Shown piece by piece: positions 9,535 through 19,653 of a stretch of 64,000 bases of DNA; the first letter of the stretch is position 1, and each line of letters begins with the position of its first letter. The stretch covers positions 7,398 through 71,397 of the forward strand of contig JASSUK010000019.1 of assembly GCA_031963045.1 (NCBI GenBank). Reading direction: 5' to 3'. The position numbers were made by a program, and so were the translations under genes. A model generated the notes under the pieces. The model saw nothing but the letters and a program-made list of their open reading frames with translations, was not told where the DNA came from and searched no databases. Source of the DNA: JASSUD01 sp031963045 (GTDB taxonomy: Bacteria > Pseudomonadota > Gammaproteobacteria > Burkholderiales > Burkholderiaceae).

Positions 9535-9668
9535 GGGTGGTTGGCGGTGAGGCACGAGCCCCAACATGATGACCACAGTCCTTTTGAAGCCGGCATGTAC
9601 ATGCCAAAAGTGATGATTACGAGTCAGTGGTGTGCATGTTGGGGTTCGTGCCTCACCACCAACCTACT
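9535..9668. repeat. Dispersed palindromic element, copy 1
   Basis: Full copy of the about 135-bp palindrome. The left arm GGTTGGCGGTGAGGCACGAG pairs with the right arm TTCGTGCCTCACCACCAACC, with CCCCAACATG and its complement inside. It lies between convergent genes, and its right end overlaps the pgi stop codon at 9664-9666, so it may terminate both transcripts. Confidence 0.9.
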
Positions 9669-11454
9669 CGGAGGAATAGGCTTTTGCGCGGGCTATCAAT
9701 GTTTGTGTGGATGAGTCTAAAGAGGCTGTGGTTTTGGCTTTTTGGTTGGACTGGGCTGTAGTTGCTTTTAATTGGGCTTCAATATTCATGCCCAGTGTTT
9801 TGCCAAGCTCAACGCCAAATTGATCGAAGGGATTAATATCCCAAATCGTCGCTTGTACAAAAACTTTATGTTCATACAGCGCAATTAATGCACCGAGCGT
9901 ATGCGGATTTAGCGCATCGAGAAGGAGGGTATTGGAAGGGTGGTTGCCGGGAAAGATTCTATGGGGGTCGGATGCTTTTTGGCTGGAGCCCCATATCTCA
10001 TAGAGATCTTCTTGGCTCTGACCTCTCATTAGCGCGGCGCTTTGCGCAAAGCAATTTGCTAATAATTTGGTATGGTGTTCTGCCAAATTATGGCCTGGGG
10101 TCAATAGGGCAATAAAATCAGTGGGGATAAGGGTGGTTCCTTGATGCACCATTTGAAAAAAAGCATGTTGGCCATTGGTACCAGCCGCACCCCAAATCAC
10201 CGCAGAAGTATCATAATCTACGAATTTTTGAGGGGCTTCACCTGCTTCTTTAGACGAATCCATGCTCTTTTTTATAGCGCTTGAAGTGCTAAAGGAGGGA
10301 GATGCATCATGCGCTCTATTTCCCACGCATGCTGATTTCCCAAGACTTTCCATTTCTAGCTGTTGTAAGTAAGATGGAAAATCCGCTAGCGCTTGCGCAT
10401 AAGGTGCGATCAGATGCGTTTGGGCTCCAAAAAAATTGCGATACCAGATGCTCAGTAACGCTAAAAGTACAGGCAAATTACGCTCAAGTGGAGTGTGTAA
10501 AAAGTGCGCATCCATCTGCCGAGCACCTGCTAAGAGTGCTTCAAAATGTGTGGGCCCTAAGAAAATAAGAATGGCTAAGCCCACAGCAGACCACAGTGAA
10601 TAACGGCCTCCTACTTCCTCAGGCATTTCAAAAAAATTTTCTTTCAAAATCCCGAAATCCAGTGCAGCTTGGCGGTTTGCCGAGATCCCAATCCAGTGCC
10701 GTTGCAACGCACGCTCCAGAGCTTGTTGGTGCTCTGATGGAGTGCTGCGTTGAAAATGGGGATGCGCAGCGAGCTTGCCTTCTAGCCAGTGTCGAAAAGA
10801 GCGCGCATTCATAAGCGTTTCTTGCGTCTGAAAGGTTTTTGATACCACTAGAGCAAGTGTCGTCTCAGGGTCAATTTTATCTAGGACGCGTTGCAAATCT
10901 ACGCCATCCATATTGGAGACAAAATGAAGTGTGAGAGAGGGTAGGCCAAATTGTTGTAATGCATCGCAGACCATTTTAGGCCCTAAATGCGATCCGCCAA
11001 TACCCAGTTGAACAATATGTTGAATTGGTTTTCCAGTAGCTCCTACCCATTTTCCTTCACGGATTTGTTGCGCACAGCGCTTCATGGCGTCGTAAGTATG
11101 GGCTATAGAGGCTGTGGGTGCAGGATCCGTGCGAAGCGCAGTGTGCAATGCAGCTAAGCCTTCTGTAGCATTGACGATGCCTCCTTGAAATAGTGCAGCA
11201 CGCTGTGTTTCTACCCCTGTTTGCCGTGCCAACTCGCACAGTAATTCCAGGGTATGGTTTGTTATGCGGTTTTTAGACGCATCGAGCGTAATGCCTGCAC
11301 CTTCAAACGTAAACCGCTCTGCCCGAGTAGGCGCGACATCACGCGATGCGTTAAACCAATCACGCAAGTGTTCATGGCGAATGGCTTGATAATGGGCTTC
11401 AAGCGCATGCCAAACGGGTAGAGAAGTCAGAGGCATAACTGCACGCATAATCAT
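9664..11454 (-). CDS. pgi: Glucose-6-phosphate isomerase
   Basis: Cytosolic enzyme that interconverts glucose 6-phosphate and fructose 6-phosphate. Family signatures are present: LGIGGSHLGPKMVCDAL for the sugar-phosphate site, VVSKTFQTQETLMN, and GTNGQHAFFQMVHQGT near the active site. At 596 residues it is about 45-50 longer than usual. Most of the excess is a Ser/Lys-rich insert of about 35 residues (about 372-407) placed between MESLGKS and VDYDTSAVIWG, where other family members have only a short loop. The frame is uninterrupted, so the insert is probably tolerated. The start may be this ATG or one a few codons in; no strong ribosome binding site is seen. It is flanked by palindromic elements on both sides. 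Confidence 0.95.
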   Translation of the reverse strand: MIMRAVMPLTSLPVWHALEAHYQAIRHEHLRDWFNASRDVAPTRAERFTFEGAGITLDASKNRITNHTLELLCELARQTGVETQRAALFQGGIVNATEGLAALHTALRTDPAPTASIAHTYDAMKRCAQQIREGKWVGATGKPIQHIVQLGIGGSHLGPKMVCDALQQFGLPSLTLHFVSNMDGVDLQRVLDKIDPETTLALVVSKTFQTQETLMNARSFRHWLEGKLAAHPHFQRSTPSEHQQALERALQRHWIGISANRQAALDFGILKENFFEMPEEVGGRYSLWSAVGLAILIFLGPTHFEALLAGARQMDAHFLHTPLERNLPVLLALLSIWYRNFFGAQTHLIAPYAQALADFPSYLQQLEMESLGKSACVGNRAHDASPSFSTSSAIKKSMDSSKEAGEAPQKFVDYDTSAVIWGAAGTNGQHAFFQMVHQGTTLIPTDFIALLTPGHNLAEHHTKLLANCFAQSAALMRGQSQEDLYEIWGSSQKASDPHRIFPGNHPSNTLLLDALNPHTLGALIALYEHKVFVQATIWDINPFDQFGVELGKTLGMNIEAQLKATTAQSNQKAKTTASLDSSTQTLIARAKAYSSE

Positions 11455-11593
11455 GCGTCTTAAAAGGGTATATGGATTATTGGTATCGTAATCAATGGAC
11501 CGAGATTTTAGCAGTGCTTCCCCTGCTTTAGGCTGTGTTTTCTATTGAATGGATAGGTTGGATAGGTGTACTGGAATGTTTTTTTATAAAAAA

Positions 11594-11733
11594 CGGTAGG
11601 TTGGTGGTGAGGTACGAACCCCAACATGCGAACCAATACCTCCTTGAAGACCTGCTTATAAACTGTTTGAAAGCAGAAATTAAGAGTCGATGGCGCGCAT
11701 GTTGGGGTTCGTACCTCACCACCAACCTACCGT
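11594..11733. repeat. Dispersed palindromic element, copy 2
   Basis: Full copy between pgi and the DadA-like gene. The arms CGGTAGGTTGGTGGTGAGGT and its complement at 11712-11731 match perfectly through the variable GGTACGAAC/GTTCGTACC core. The middle contains an imperfect CTGCTTATAAACTGTTTGAAAG stretch. Confidence 0.95.
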
Positions 11734-11745
11734 TCTTTGTTTTTT

Positions 11746-13185
11746 CTATGCTTGGTGAAGGTTTGAGGGTGTTTTTTCCAGCTCCAACTCGGCTTTTTCC
11801 TCCGCTTCCTCTTCCACTTCCACCTTTTCTATTTTGGGCTTGGCATAAAACCTCGATGGTGCAATCGCTTCCAATGCTTCATCTTCTAGCCCTGTGGGCT
11901 GTTGGCTGATCATATCTGCAATGATTTTGGCGCAACCACAAGCCAGCCCCCATCCGCTTGGCCCATGAGCCAAATTTACAAAGAGGCGAGGAATTTCTAG
12001 TGCACCGACAACAGGGCGGCCATCTTCGGAGAGAAGTTGGTTATCGTCCCAAGAATGGGAGGTTGAGTGCTTGATAACGCCTGGCATCCAATCGTAGGCT
12101 GTCTGCTCGATTTTCTCTAATGCTTGATCACGAATTTTATAGGCATTCGCCTCACTTTGACGTGGGTTGTCAATCATCGGTGCGCCTGCAACCCGGATAC
12201 GGCTGTTCATGCGCACAAGCGTGGTGTGTTGTATGGAATCGACCACTGCGAGCATGGGAGCAGATTCTTCATTGGCAATATGTGCGGTCATTGCATGAAA
12301 ACGCACAGCCTGCAATGGCATTTTAGGTAGTCTTAGTTTGCTTAATATTGGTAGGCTATGCACACCGCCAGCGATTACTACTGCATCTGCTTGCAGCGTT
12401 TGACTAGCCTGTGTGTGGGGTTTATCGGCTGAGGAAGCAGTGGCATTTGGTAAATGCGTGTCGCGCGCTAAGCTGCTAGGAACTAAATCGACATAGGCAT
12501 GGGTCTCGTCTGCACGCACATTGAGGGCTTCATGTCCTAGTAGCAATTCCACGCCGGCTTCGTCGAGCAGTTTTTTTAAGCGTTTGGTAAAAAGAGGGCA
12601 ATTTCCACTACGCTCCTTTTGCAAAATGACGCCTCCTGCAAAAGGCTCGGTGCTTAGCGTAGGCTCTTCTTTATTACAGGCTGCATTGTCTAATAAACGA
12701 TGGGGATACTGGTGTTGAGCCAATAGCAAGAGCCCACTGCGAATACACTGAAGGTCATATTGTGTTTTAAAAACATGGAGTACGCCTGTGCGTTGCTCAT
12801 AATCAAAACGATGTAGTTCTTCGATTTGCAGTAGGGCTTCACGCGATAAATCGATTAGCGATTTAAGCACGGTATATTGCTCGGCAAAATGATCCATTCT
12901 TTGTTGCGCATCATGTTTTTTGAAATGCCGCGCGAAGGGACGATGGCGTGCAAGCCAGCCCTGGCGTAAACCGGGCAGATCGAGCTGCTCAGTCAAACCT
13001 CGGACGTCGGCAAGATTAAATCCTGCGTTCAGTGGGCTGGGTAGCAATAGACCGTTTTGGCCAAAAGTGGCTTCTTGTGCGACGGTGGTATGCCGGTCTA
13101 TTAAATGCACAGCATGTCCATGCGTGTGCAGCCAGTAGGCCGTCGTAACCCCTGCAATACCTCCGCCAATCACAATAACTTTCAT
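11746..13185 (-). CDS. FAD-dependent oxidoreductase, D-amino-acid dehydrogenase (DadA)-like
   Basis: From the ATG at 13183-13185 this is 479 residues. That start is chosen because MKVIVIGGGIAG places the FAD-binding GxGxxG motif at the N-terminus, as in the family, and an AGG lies 10 bases upstream. The early GQNGLLLPSPLNAG matches the DadA-like pattern after the dinucleotide site. The C-terminal SEDGRPVVGAL and HGPSGWGLACG motifs are the second flavin contact. DadA-type enzymes oxidise D-amino acids at the inner membrane and pass electrons to quinones. The substrate cannot be read from the sequence. The last 30 residues are an unusual Glu/Lys-rich tail (KVEVEEEAEEKAELELEK) ending close to a palindromic element; it may be a later extension. 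Confidence 0.85.
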   Translation of the reverse strand: MKVIVIGGGIAGVTTAYWLHTHGHAVHLIDRHTTVAQEATFGQNGLLLPSPLNAGFNLADVRGLTEQLDLPGLRQGWLARHRPFARHFKKHDAQQRMDHFAEQYTVLKSLIDLSREALLQIEELHRFDYEQRTGVLHVFKTQYDLQCIRSGLLLLAQHQYPHRLLDNAACNKEEPTLSTEPFAGGVILQKERSGNCPLFTKRLKKLLDEAGVELLLGHEALNVRADETHAYVDLVPSSLARDTHLPNATASSADKPHTQASQTLQADAVVIAGGVHSLPILSKLRLPKMPLQAVRFHAMTAHIANEESAPMLAVVDSIQHTTLVRMNSRIRVAGAPMIDNPRQSEANAYKIRDQALEKIEQTAYDWMPGVIKHSTSHSWDDNQLLSEDGRPVVGALEIPRLFVNLAHGPSGWGLACGCAKIIADMISQQPTGLEDEALEAIAPSRFYAKPKIEKVEVEEEAEEKAELELEKTPSNLHQA

Positions 13186-13537
13186 AAAAAATAAACCTGT
13201 TGACCTTAGGGTATGCCCTAGATAAGACACACACTGGAACCTATTTAGAATGCACCTTTTTGACGCATTCCAAGCAAGCTTCTATTGGGAATTACACAGC
13301 GTGCATTGTTGGGTTTTAAATAGCAGGCAGGAATTGGAGGAGTCTAAAAAAGGATCTAGAGGGGATCTTTAAGGATTAAGATTGCTGAAATTTTTATCAA
13401 AAAATAGGAGAAATACGTAGAGCAATAGTGGAAGCGATGCACCGGTGCGTATAATTCACACTTGTTCATTTTGCAGGCTTCTCTCTTCTCGTTTTTTTGC
13501 TTTCGCTACCTTTTTTAGCTTGTTTTTTAGGTGCTAT
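13186..13537. promoter_or_regulatory. Divergent promoter region of the DadA-like gene and purL
   Basis: A 352-bp non-coding stretch between divergent genes. A TATAAT at 13450-13455 lies about 85 bp before the purL ATG but has no good -35 box at normal spacing. Immediately before it is a perfect palindrome, GCACCGGTGC (13439-13448), a possible operator. It does not match the PurR operator consensus. I see nothing else in it. Confidence 0.35.
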
Positions 13538-16500
13538 ATGCCTCATTGCTCATACCTACTTGGCGCTCCTGCGCACTCTGCTTTTCGTCTGGCGCGACAC
13601 CAGCAACATCTCAACGCAGTGGATGCTGCGGTGTGCGGGGTGCACGCACGCTATGTGTACTTTATACAAGCCACACAGGCCTTAAATGCACAAGAGCAGG
13701 TTCGGTTGCAGATTTTGTTGGATGCACAGCCTCAGTCTAATGAGGCGCAAGATAGTGAACCAAACCTTGATACAAATTTGGTAGGAGGCCAAGAAGCGTT
13801 GTCTCATTTTGACGCGCTTGATCTTCTGGATGTACCAGAGGCTGTACTACAGTCTGATGTAATCACGCAAAGGCAATGGATAGTGATTCCTCGTATTGGA
13901 ACCATTTCCCCTTGGGCGAGTAAGGCGGTTGAAATTGTGCGTGATTGCGGCTTGTCTTTGGTAGAGCGCATTGAGCGCGGCATCGTATACACGGTATTTT
14001 TGCGTACACCAGATGCCTTAGCGCATGGAGCAGGTGTGGCTTCTCCGCTTGCACGTGCATTGCACGATCGAATGACCGAAACGGTAGTCGAGACTTACGA
14101 AGAGGCCTTTGCGCTTTTCAAACCGCTTCCAGGGCAGGCATTGCTACGTGTGCCTTTTTTAAAAGAAGGCAAAAAAGCGCTTGAAACCGCCAATATTCAG
14201 TGGGGTTTAGCGCTCTCTGATAGTGAAATAGCGTATTTATGCGAAGCGTTTACTCAGCTAGGCAGAGACCCCAGTGACACGGAATTAATGATGTTCGCGC
14301 AGGCAAATAGCGAGCATTGCCGACATAAAATTTTTAATGCGCGCTGGACAATAGATGGCGAGCCACAATCTGATTCTCTTTTTGCGTTGATTAAACGCAC
14401 GTATGCAGAGCATCCGCAGAAGACGGAGGTAGCTTACTCGGATAATGCAGCAGTCATAACCGGTGCTCCGGTTGAGCGATGGAATTCAGCGCCTCAAAGT
14501 GGGCTCTATCAGGCAAATACAGAGCTCACGCATAGCGTAATCAAAGTGGAAACGCACAATCATCCGACTGCTATTGCGCCTTTTCCTGGTGCTGCAACAG
14601 GAGCGGGTGGAGAGATTCGCGATGAAGGAGCAACGGGGCGAGGCGCTCGGCCTAAAGCGGGCTTAAGTGGGTTTTCTGTATCGAATTTGCATTTGCCAGA
14701 TATGCAAGCGCACTGGGAGGAAGGGCGCAGTAGGGGTGCAGAAGAGGAAGATACAGATGGTGGATTAGAGCAACCTCCTCATTTAGCTTCTGCCCTCGAT
14801 ATCATGATTGCAGGGCCGTTAGGCGCTGCTGCATTTAATAATGAATTTGGCCGCCCTAATTTAGGCGGTTATTTCCGAGTGTACGAGCAGACCGTAGAAG
14901 GGCGCCGCCGAGGCTATGCCAAGCCCATTATGATTGCAGGGGGGTTAGGCAATATTGCAGATCGTGATACGCATAAATCGACATTTGGTGCGGGTACGCT
15001 TTTAATTCAAATTGGCGGTCCTGGTTTGCGTATTGGTTTGGGCGGAGGAGCGGCTAGTTCTTTAGCATCAGGCACCAATAGCAGCGAGCTAGATTTTGAT
15101 TCGGTGCAACGTGGTAATCCTGAAATGCAGCGTCGCGCCCAAGAAGTGATTAACGCTTGCTGTGCCTTAGCGCAGGTTGAAGGGGGGCATAACCCTATTC
15201 TGAGCGTGCACGATGTGGGTGCCGGCGGCTTATCCAATGCATTTCCTGAGCTAGTAGAGGGTGCGGAACAAGGCGCTCGGTTTATTTTGCAGCGTATCCA
15301 GCTTGAAGAAAGCGGCATGTCGGTGCGTGAAATTTGGAGTAATGAAGCGCAAGAGCGCTATGTGTTGGCGATTGCTGCATCCGATTTGCCTGTATTTGAA
15401 GCTATTTGTGCCCGTGAGCGCTGCCCTTGTGCAGTGATTGGAGAGGCCACCGAAGAGCGGCAATTACAGCTTATTGATGAACAAGATAGCGCCTCGCAAG
15501 CAGCACATCCTATTGATATGCCCATGGATGTTTTATTGGGAAATCTGCCGCGTTTGCAGCGCAACGTCACACGCGCTGCACCGCATAAAGAAGGTGCTAC
15601 GCCAGAAAATATTCCTTACTTACCATCAGGTATCGATATAGATAATTTCTCTCTCGATGCCTTAATCTCTGATGTGTTGAAACACCCCACTGTCGCAAGT
15701 AAAGCCTTTTTGTTAACGATAGGCGATCGCACGGTAGGAGGGCTTTCTGTACGAGATCCGTTTGTTGGCCCTTGGCAGGTTCCTGTAGCCGATTGCGCCA
15801 TTACTGCGATGGATTACAGCGGCTACCGAGGTGAAGCGATGGCTATGGCCGAGCGCGCACCGCTAGCTGTGATAGATGCAGCCGCTTCCGCACGTATTGC
15901 GCTAGGAGAAGTGCTCACTAACTTAGCTTCAGCGCCCATTGCCACACTCAGCGACATCAAACTCTCTGCAAATTGGATGGCTGCTTGTGGTGAAGATAAA
16001 GAAGACATAGCGCTGTATGACGCAGTAAAAGCGCTCAGTGATCTATGTGTGGAATTAGGCCTTTGTATTCCTGTAGGTAAAGACTCTCTCTCCATGCGTA
16101 CCGCATGGCGTGCAGAGCAAACCACACATTCAACCTCTACCGCAGAGCATGAAATTACCTCCCCTCTGTCGGTTGTGCTCTCTGGTTTTGCACATATTGT
16201 GGATGTGCGGGACCATCTGACTCCTCAATTGCAGCGCCCAACTCAAACACCTTCCGCTGAAAAAATACCAGGTGTTGCCAGCGAAGCACCATGCATAGCA
16301 ACCGATTTAATTTTGATCGATCTAGGTCGAGGCCAGAACCGCTTAGGCGCGAGCATCTTGGCACAAGTTACCCAACAAACGGGTAATGTGGTGCCCAATA
16401 TAGATGGCGAGCGTGGAATAGCGGATTTAAAAGGCTTCTTTAATGCTATTCAAGCCTTGCGCGCGCAGGGCTTATTGCTGGCTTACCATGACCGCTCAGA

Positions 16501-17860
16501 TGGTGGGCTGTTAGCGACTGTATGTGAAATGGCTTTTGCAGGCCATATGGGCGTATCGCTCAATATGGATGTGTTAACGCTAGATGCCACCCATGAGCCA
16601 GATTACGGCGATGCCAAGAACTGGGCAAAGCAAGTGGCAGGGCAGCGTGCACAGCGCACCATCCAAGCCTTGTTTTCAGAAGAACTGGGCGCCGTGGTGC
16701 AAACCCGAGTGGAAGATCGCGCTGCCGTATTTGCTGTGCTGCGTGCGCATGGACTAGGGGCCTGCAGCCACGTAGTGGGCACACCCAATCCGCGCGATGT
16801 CATTGAAATATATAGAGATACCCAAAAAATATTTAGCGCTCCACGTACTGAATTACAACGCATATGGAGTGAAGTAAGCTGGCGCATAGCGCGCTTGCGC
16901 GATGCGCCAGAATGTGCAGATAGCGAGTACCACGCTCAGATAGAGGCCAATGACCCTGGGCTAGCGGCACATGTAAGCTTTGACGTAAATGACCCTGTAT
17001 TCGCTGTACCCGCTATTGCTACAGGTGCTCGTCCTCGGGTGGCCATTTTGCGTGAGCAAGGGGTGAATTCTTATTCTGAGATGGCCTATGCATTCCACCG
17101 CGCAGGTTTTGATGCCTACGATGTGACGATGAGCGATTTACTAGCAGGCCGTAAAACACTCGGTGAATTTGCTGGCTTGGTGGCTTGCGGAGGATTTTCC
17201 TACGGGGATGTATTAGGAGCAGGGGAAGGCTGGGCTAAAACCATACGTTTTAACGCCGGTCTATCCGACGCGTTTTCAGCCTTTTTTGCTCGGAGCGATA
17301 CCTTTGCATTAGGCGTATGTAATGGCTGTCAAATGCTGAGTGTGCTAGCAGGGGATTTACATGAACCTGGTAATAAAAATCCCAACGCTGGATCGGCCCG
17401 TTGGCCTGGTTTGATTCCAGGAGCGCAAAACTGGCCCGCCTTCACACGCAATCTGAGCGAGCAGTTTGAAGCTCGGCTTTCCTTAGTTGAAATACAAGCA
17501 TCGCCTTCTCTCTTTTTTAATGGAATGGAGGGCTCACGCTTGCCCGTTGTGGTATCGCATGGCGAAGGGTATGCCAATTTCTCTGCACGGGGTGATTGGG
17601 CCGCTTTGCATCAGCATCAGCAAGTGGTGCTGCAATATGTAGATCATCATGGTGTGCCTACCGAGCGTTACCCTTTTAATCCTAACGGTTCTATACAAGG
17701 GCTAACGGGAGTGACTACTCCTGATGGGCGCTTTACAGCACTGATGCCCCATCCAGAGCGTGTTTTCCGAACCGTACAAATGAGTTGGCATCCACCAGAA
17801 TGGGGTGAGGCAAGCCCTTGGTTTAGGATCTTCCAAAATGCTCGGCGTGCGGTGGGATAG
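13538..17860 (+). CDS. purL: Phosphoribosylformylglycinamidine synthase, large single-chain form
   Basis: Fourth step of purine synthesis: FGAR + glutamine + ATP to FGAM. I place the start at ATG 13538 (MPHCSYLLGAPAHSAF), preceded by TTTAGG. This aligns with the N-terminus of Burkholderia-type PurL; the frame is open 31 codons further upstream, but that part reads as non-coding leader. The protein is then 1441 residues, slightly longer than typical. The FGAM-synthase core has KVETHNHPTAIAPFPGAATG, the linker domains follow, and the C-terminal glutaminase domain carries the nucleophile in LGVCNGCQMLS plus the partner LMPHPERVFR. Ser/Glu-rich insertions are visible near residues 410-430. It is a single gene; the next hairpin is 150 bp downstream. 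Confidence 0.97.
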   Translation: MPHCSYLLGAPAHSAFRLARHQQHLNAVDAAVCGVHARYVYFIQATQALNAQEQVRLQILLDAQPQSNEAQDSEPNLDTNLVGGQEALSHFDALDLLDVPEAVLQSDVITQRQWIVIPRIGTISPWASKAVEIVRDCGLSLVERIERGIVYTVFLRTPDALAHGAGVASPLARALHDRMTETVVETYEEAFALFKPLPGQALLRVPFLKEGKKALETANIQWGLALSDSEIAYLCEAFTQLGRDPSDTELMMFAQANSEHCRHKIFNARWTIDGEPQSDSLFALIKRTYAEHPQKTEVAYSDNAAVITGAPVERWNSAPQSGLYQANTELTHSVIKVETHNHPTAIAPFPGAATGAGGEIRDEGATGRGARPKAGLSGFSVSNLHLPDMQAHWEEGRSRGAEEEDTDGGLEQPPHLASALDIMIAGPLGAAAFNNEFGRPNLGGYFRVYEQTVEGRRRGYAKPIMIAGGLGNIADRDTHKSTFGAGTLLIQIGGPGLRIGLGGGAASSLASGTNSSELDFDSVQRGNPEMQRRAQEVINACCALAQVEGGHNPILSVHDVGAGGLSNAFPELVEGAEQGARFILQRIQLEESGMSVREIWSNEAQERYVLAIAASDLPVFEAICARERCPCAVIGEATEERQLQLIDEQDSASQAAHPIDMPMDVLLGNLPRLQRNVTRAAPHKEGATPENIPYLPSGIDIDNFSLDALISDVLKHPTVASKAFLLTIGDRTVGGLSVRDPFVGPWQVPVADCAITAMDYSGYRGEAMAMAERAPLAVIDAAASARIALGEVLTNLASAPIATLSDIKLSANWMAACGEDKEDIALYDAVKALSDLCVELGLCIPVGKDSLSMRTAWRAEQTTHSTSTAEHEITSPLSVVLSGFAHIVDVRDHLTPQLQRPTQTPSAEKIPGVASEAPCIATDLILIDLGRGQNRLGASILAQVTQQTGNVVPNIDGERGIADLKGFFNAIQALRAQGLLLAYHDRSDGGLLATVCEMAFAGHMGVSLNMDVLTLDATHEPDYGDAKNWAKQVAGQRAQRTIQALFSEELGAVVQTRVEDRAAVFAVLRAHGLGACSHVVGTPNPRDVIEIYRDTQKIFSAPRTELQRIWSEVSWRIARLRDAPECADSEYHAQIEANDPGLAAHVSFDVNDPVFAVPAIATGARPRVAILREQGVNSYSEMAYAFHRAGFDAYDVTMSDLLAGRKTLGEFAGLVACGGFSYGDVLGAGEGWAKTIRFNAGLSDAFSAFFARSDTFALGVCNGCQMLSVLAGDLHEPGNKNPNAGSARWPGLIPGAQNWPAFTRNLSEQFEARLSLVEIQASPSLFFNGMEGSRLPVVVSHGEGYANFSARGDWAALHQHQQVVLQYVDHHGVPTERYPFNPNGSIQGLTGVTTPDGRFTALMPHPERVFRTVQMSWHPPEWGEASPWFRIFQNARRAVG

Positions 17861-18186
17861 TGCTGGGATATTTAAAATAGACTTGACTGCAGTACGAAAC
17901 AGGATGCAGAAATAATTCTGGGGGGTTATAGAGTAAACCGCATCGTTATATTAGACCCGATGCATGAAAAGCCTGCTTATTATCAGGTTAAAAGAGTGCG
18001 TAGTTCATACAGATAGGCCTTTTCTTTCGCAAAGATTGTAGTGCGAAAGAAAAGGCCTATCTCTCGATATACGTACTTTTTAAATGATCTGAGCAGCCAG
18101 TCAACACTGGGCTTGTGAAAAAACTTTTCTAAAAATGTGTTTGCCTATTCACCCCCGCCGCTAGTATGTGTTTTGCATAAAAGCAT
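17861..18186. other. Intergenic region with a 21-bp perfect hairpin
   Basis: A 326-bp gap between purL and the next + gene. Its main feature is a perfect inverted repeat, arms 18011-18031 and 18042-18062 (AGATAGGCCTTTTCTTTCGC and complement) with a 10-base loop. No T tract follows, so it may be a structured mRNA end or repeat rather than a classic terminator. No gene is seen here. Confidence 0.7.
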
Positions 18187-19653
18187 ATGCTCGTTAGAGG
18201 AATTATTTTGTCTATTTTTTCACTTCCTTCGCCTATACGGCAATGCTTTCAATATATCAATCAATATACGGGCATCCCCTTCTTTCGTGCTGCTCATAAT
18301 AATCAATCAAAATTAATCACTGAGCTCCCTGAAGAAATACTTATACATATTGCAAAAAATTTACTGCCAGTCGGTACTTCAGATAATAATTGGGTGGAAA
18401 ATGTAAAAAATTTTCAATATGCCTGCAAACTATTTTTTCGAATTGGTTTTGTGGTAAGGGATCCATTTTTTTTGCCATTCTTTAATTTCGAAAATGCGTT
18501 TTCTGATCCGCCCGCTTTAAAAATGAATGCGTGGTTTGAAGTAACAAAAAAAGTGCGGTATGAAAAGCTATGGGCGCAGTTAGATGCTTTAATCATGACG
18601 CCGACTGTTAAACCTTTTGATGTATATAAAGTATTGGGTTTTCTAAAAAATGGTCATAAAAATGCACAATCTTTGCCTATGCTAATAGAGCTTGGGGCTT
18701 TGGAAAAAGAGGAATTACAAGGCCTGAGCCCCATTAAAATCAAGTATCTCTCTCAGCTCCCGGCATTTTTTGCTATATTAAAAGAAAAGCCAGATTTCAC
18801 TTATTTTAAAAAAATACCCGATTATTTTTTGGAAAGAAATAATTATGAGATGATCTATAAGGCGTTTAAGGAAGATAGGGAGGCGTTTGATAATATGGCT
18901 AAAAGTAAAATATGCTTTAATTATATCGACCCTTGTTTTTATGACCCTCCTTTTATACAAGCTGTATCTCATCCTACGATTAGGAATAAAACTTTAATGC
19001 CGGCGCTCTATCCATATATAGATGTGCATGCATGTAATGTAAGAGGGGAAAATGCAGTGCATACTGCAGCAAAATATGGAAATGTAGATGCATTGATATT
19101 TTTGCATGCGCAGGGGGTGGATTGTCAGAAAAAAAACCATGATGGATGGAGCCCCATTTTCCTATCTGTTTTTAATAAGCATTACTTATTTACCCAAAAA
19201 CTCATTGAATATGGTCAGTCTGCAAAGGTGCGGGATAAAAATGAAAATACTATCTTAATGGCGGCTGCGCATGAGCTAGATATAATCAGTTTAAATCTGT
19301 TTGCTGTTTCTCTCATTGCATCTGGTATGCCTATACGCGCTGTCAACAAGGAAAGGAAAAATATCCTTCATATTTTATTTGAAAGCGAAGAATTCAAAGA
19401 TTTTTCTCGCTTGATGACCCTCATATATGAGGATTGTATAAGCGATATAAAATACCATTTTCGCATGCATGGGCATTACAGAGAGAATGCTATATTATCA
19501 GGTATAACTGATTTTATTAATAAATTAGGTTCTCAGTTTGATGTGTTGGCACGGATGAAAGATAAATATAATATAAGCCCACTCGAGTTTTTGGAGAAAA
19601 ATTTTAATGGGAAAGTAGTGAAATTTTTTAAGAAATGTGCTGGGGTTGCATAA
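18187..19653 (+). CDS. F-box-like and ankyrin-repeat protein (candidate effector)
   Basis: A 488-residue AT-rich gene. Residues 43-90 start with LITELPEEILIHIAKNL, an F-box-like helix pattern. Residues about 280-370 hold ankyrin-like units (AVHTAAKYGNVDALIFLHAQG; DGWSPIFLSV), more degenerate than in the protein at 7705. The start is uncertain: ATG 18187 lacks a ribosome binding site, while a TTG at 18208 has AGAGGAA six bases upstream and may be the true start. Its last codons (RFF/KFFKKCAGVA) and 3' flank are repeated in a gene remnant at about 21143-21203. The low GC compared with purL suggests separate ancestry. An SCF-related role in a eukaryotic host is inference. Confidence 0.75.
   Translation: MLVRGIILSIFSLPSPIRQCFQYINQYTGIPFFRAAHNNQSKLITELPEEILIHIAKNLLPVGTSDNNWVENVKNFQYACKLFFRIGFVVRDPFFLPFFNFENAFSDPPALKMNAWFEVTKKVRYEKLWAQLDALIMTPTVKPFDVYKVLGFLKNGHKNAQSLPMLIELGALEKEELQGLSPIKIKYLSQLPAFFAILKEKPDFTYFKKIPDYFLERNNYEMIYKAFKEDREAFDNMAKSKICFNYIDPCFYDPPFIQAVSHPTIRNKTLMPALYPYIDVHACNVRGENAVHTAAKYGNVDALIFLHAQGVDCQKKNHDGWSPIFLSVFNKHYLFTQKLIEYGQSAKVRDKNENTILMAAAHELDIISLNLFAVSLIASGMPIRAVNKERKNILHILFESEEFKDFSRLMTLIYEDCISDIKYHFRMHGHYRENAILSGITDFINKLGSQFDVLARMKDKYNISPLEFLEKNFNGKVVKFFKKCAGVA

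Noticed and set aside
11535..11909. Frames reading through the palindrome between pgi and the DadA-like gene
   Set aside because: Open frames on both strands arise from the palindrome itself and run into the antisense of the DadA-like gene.
13445..13537. N-terminal extension of PurL
   Set aside because: The open frame begins 31 codons before the ATG at 13538, but the family N-terminus MPHCSYLLGAP starts at 13538 and has its own ribosome binding site.
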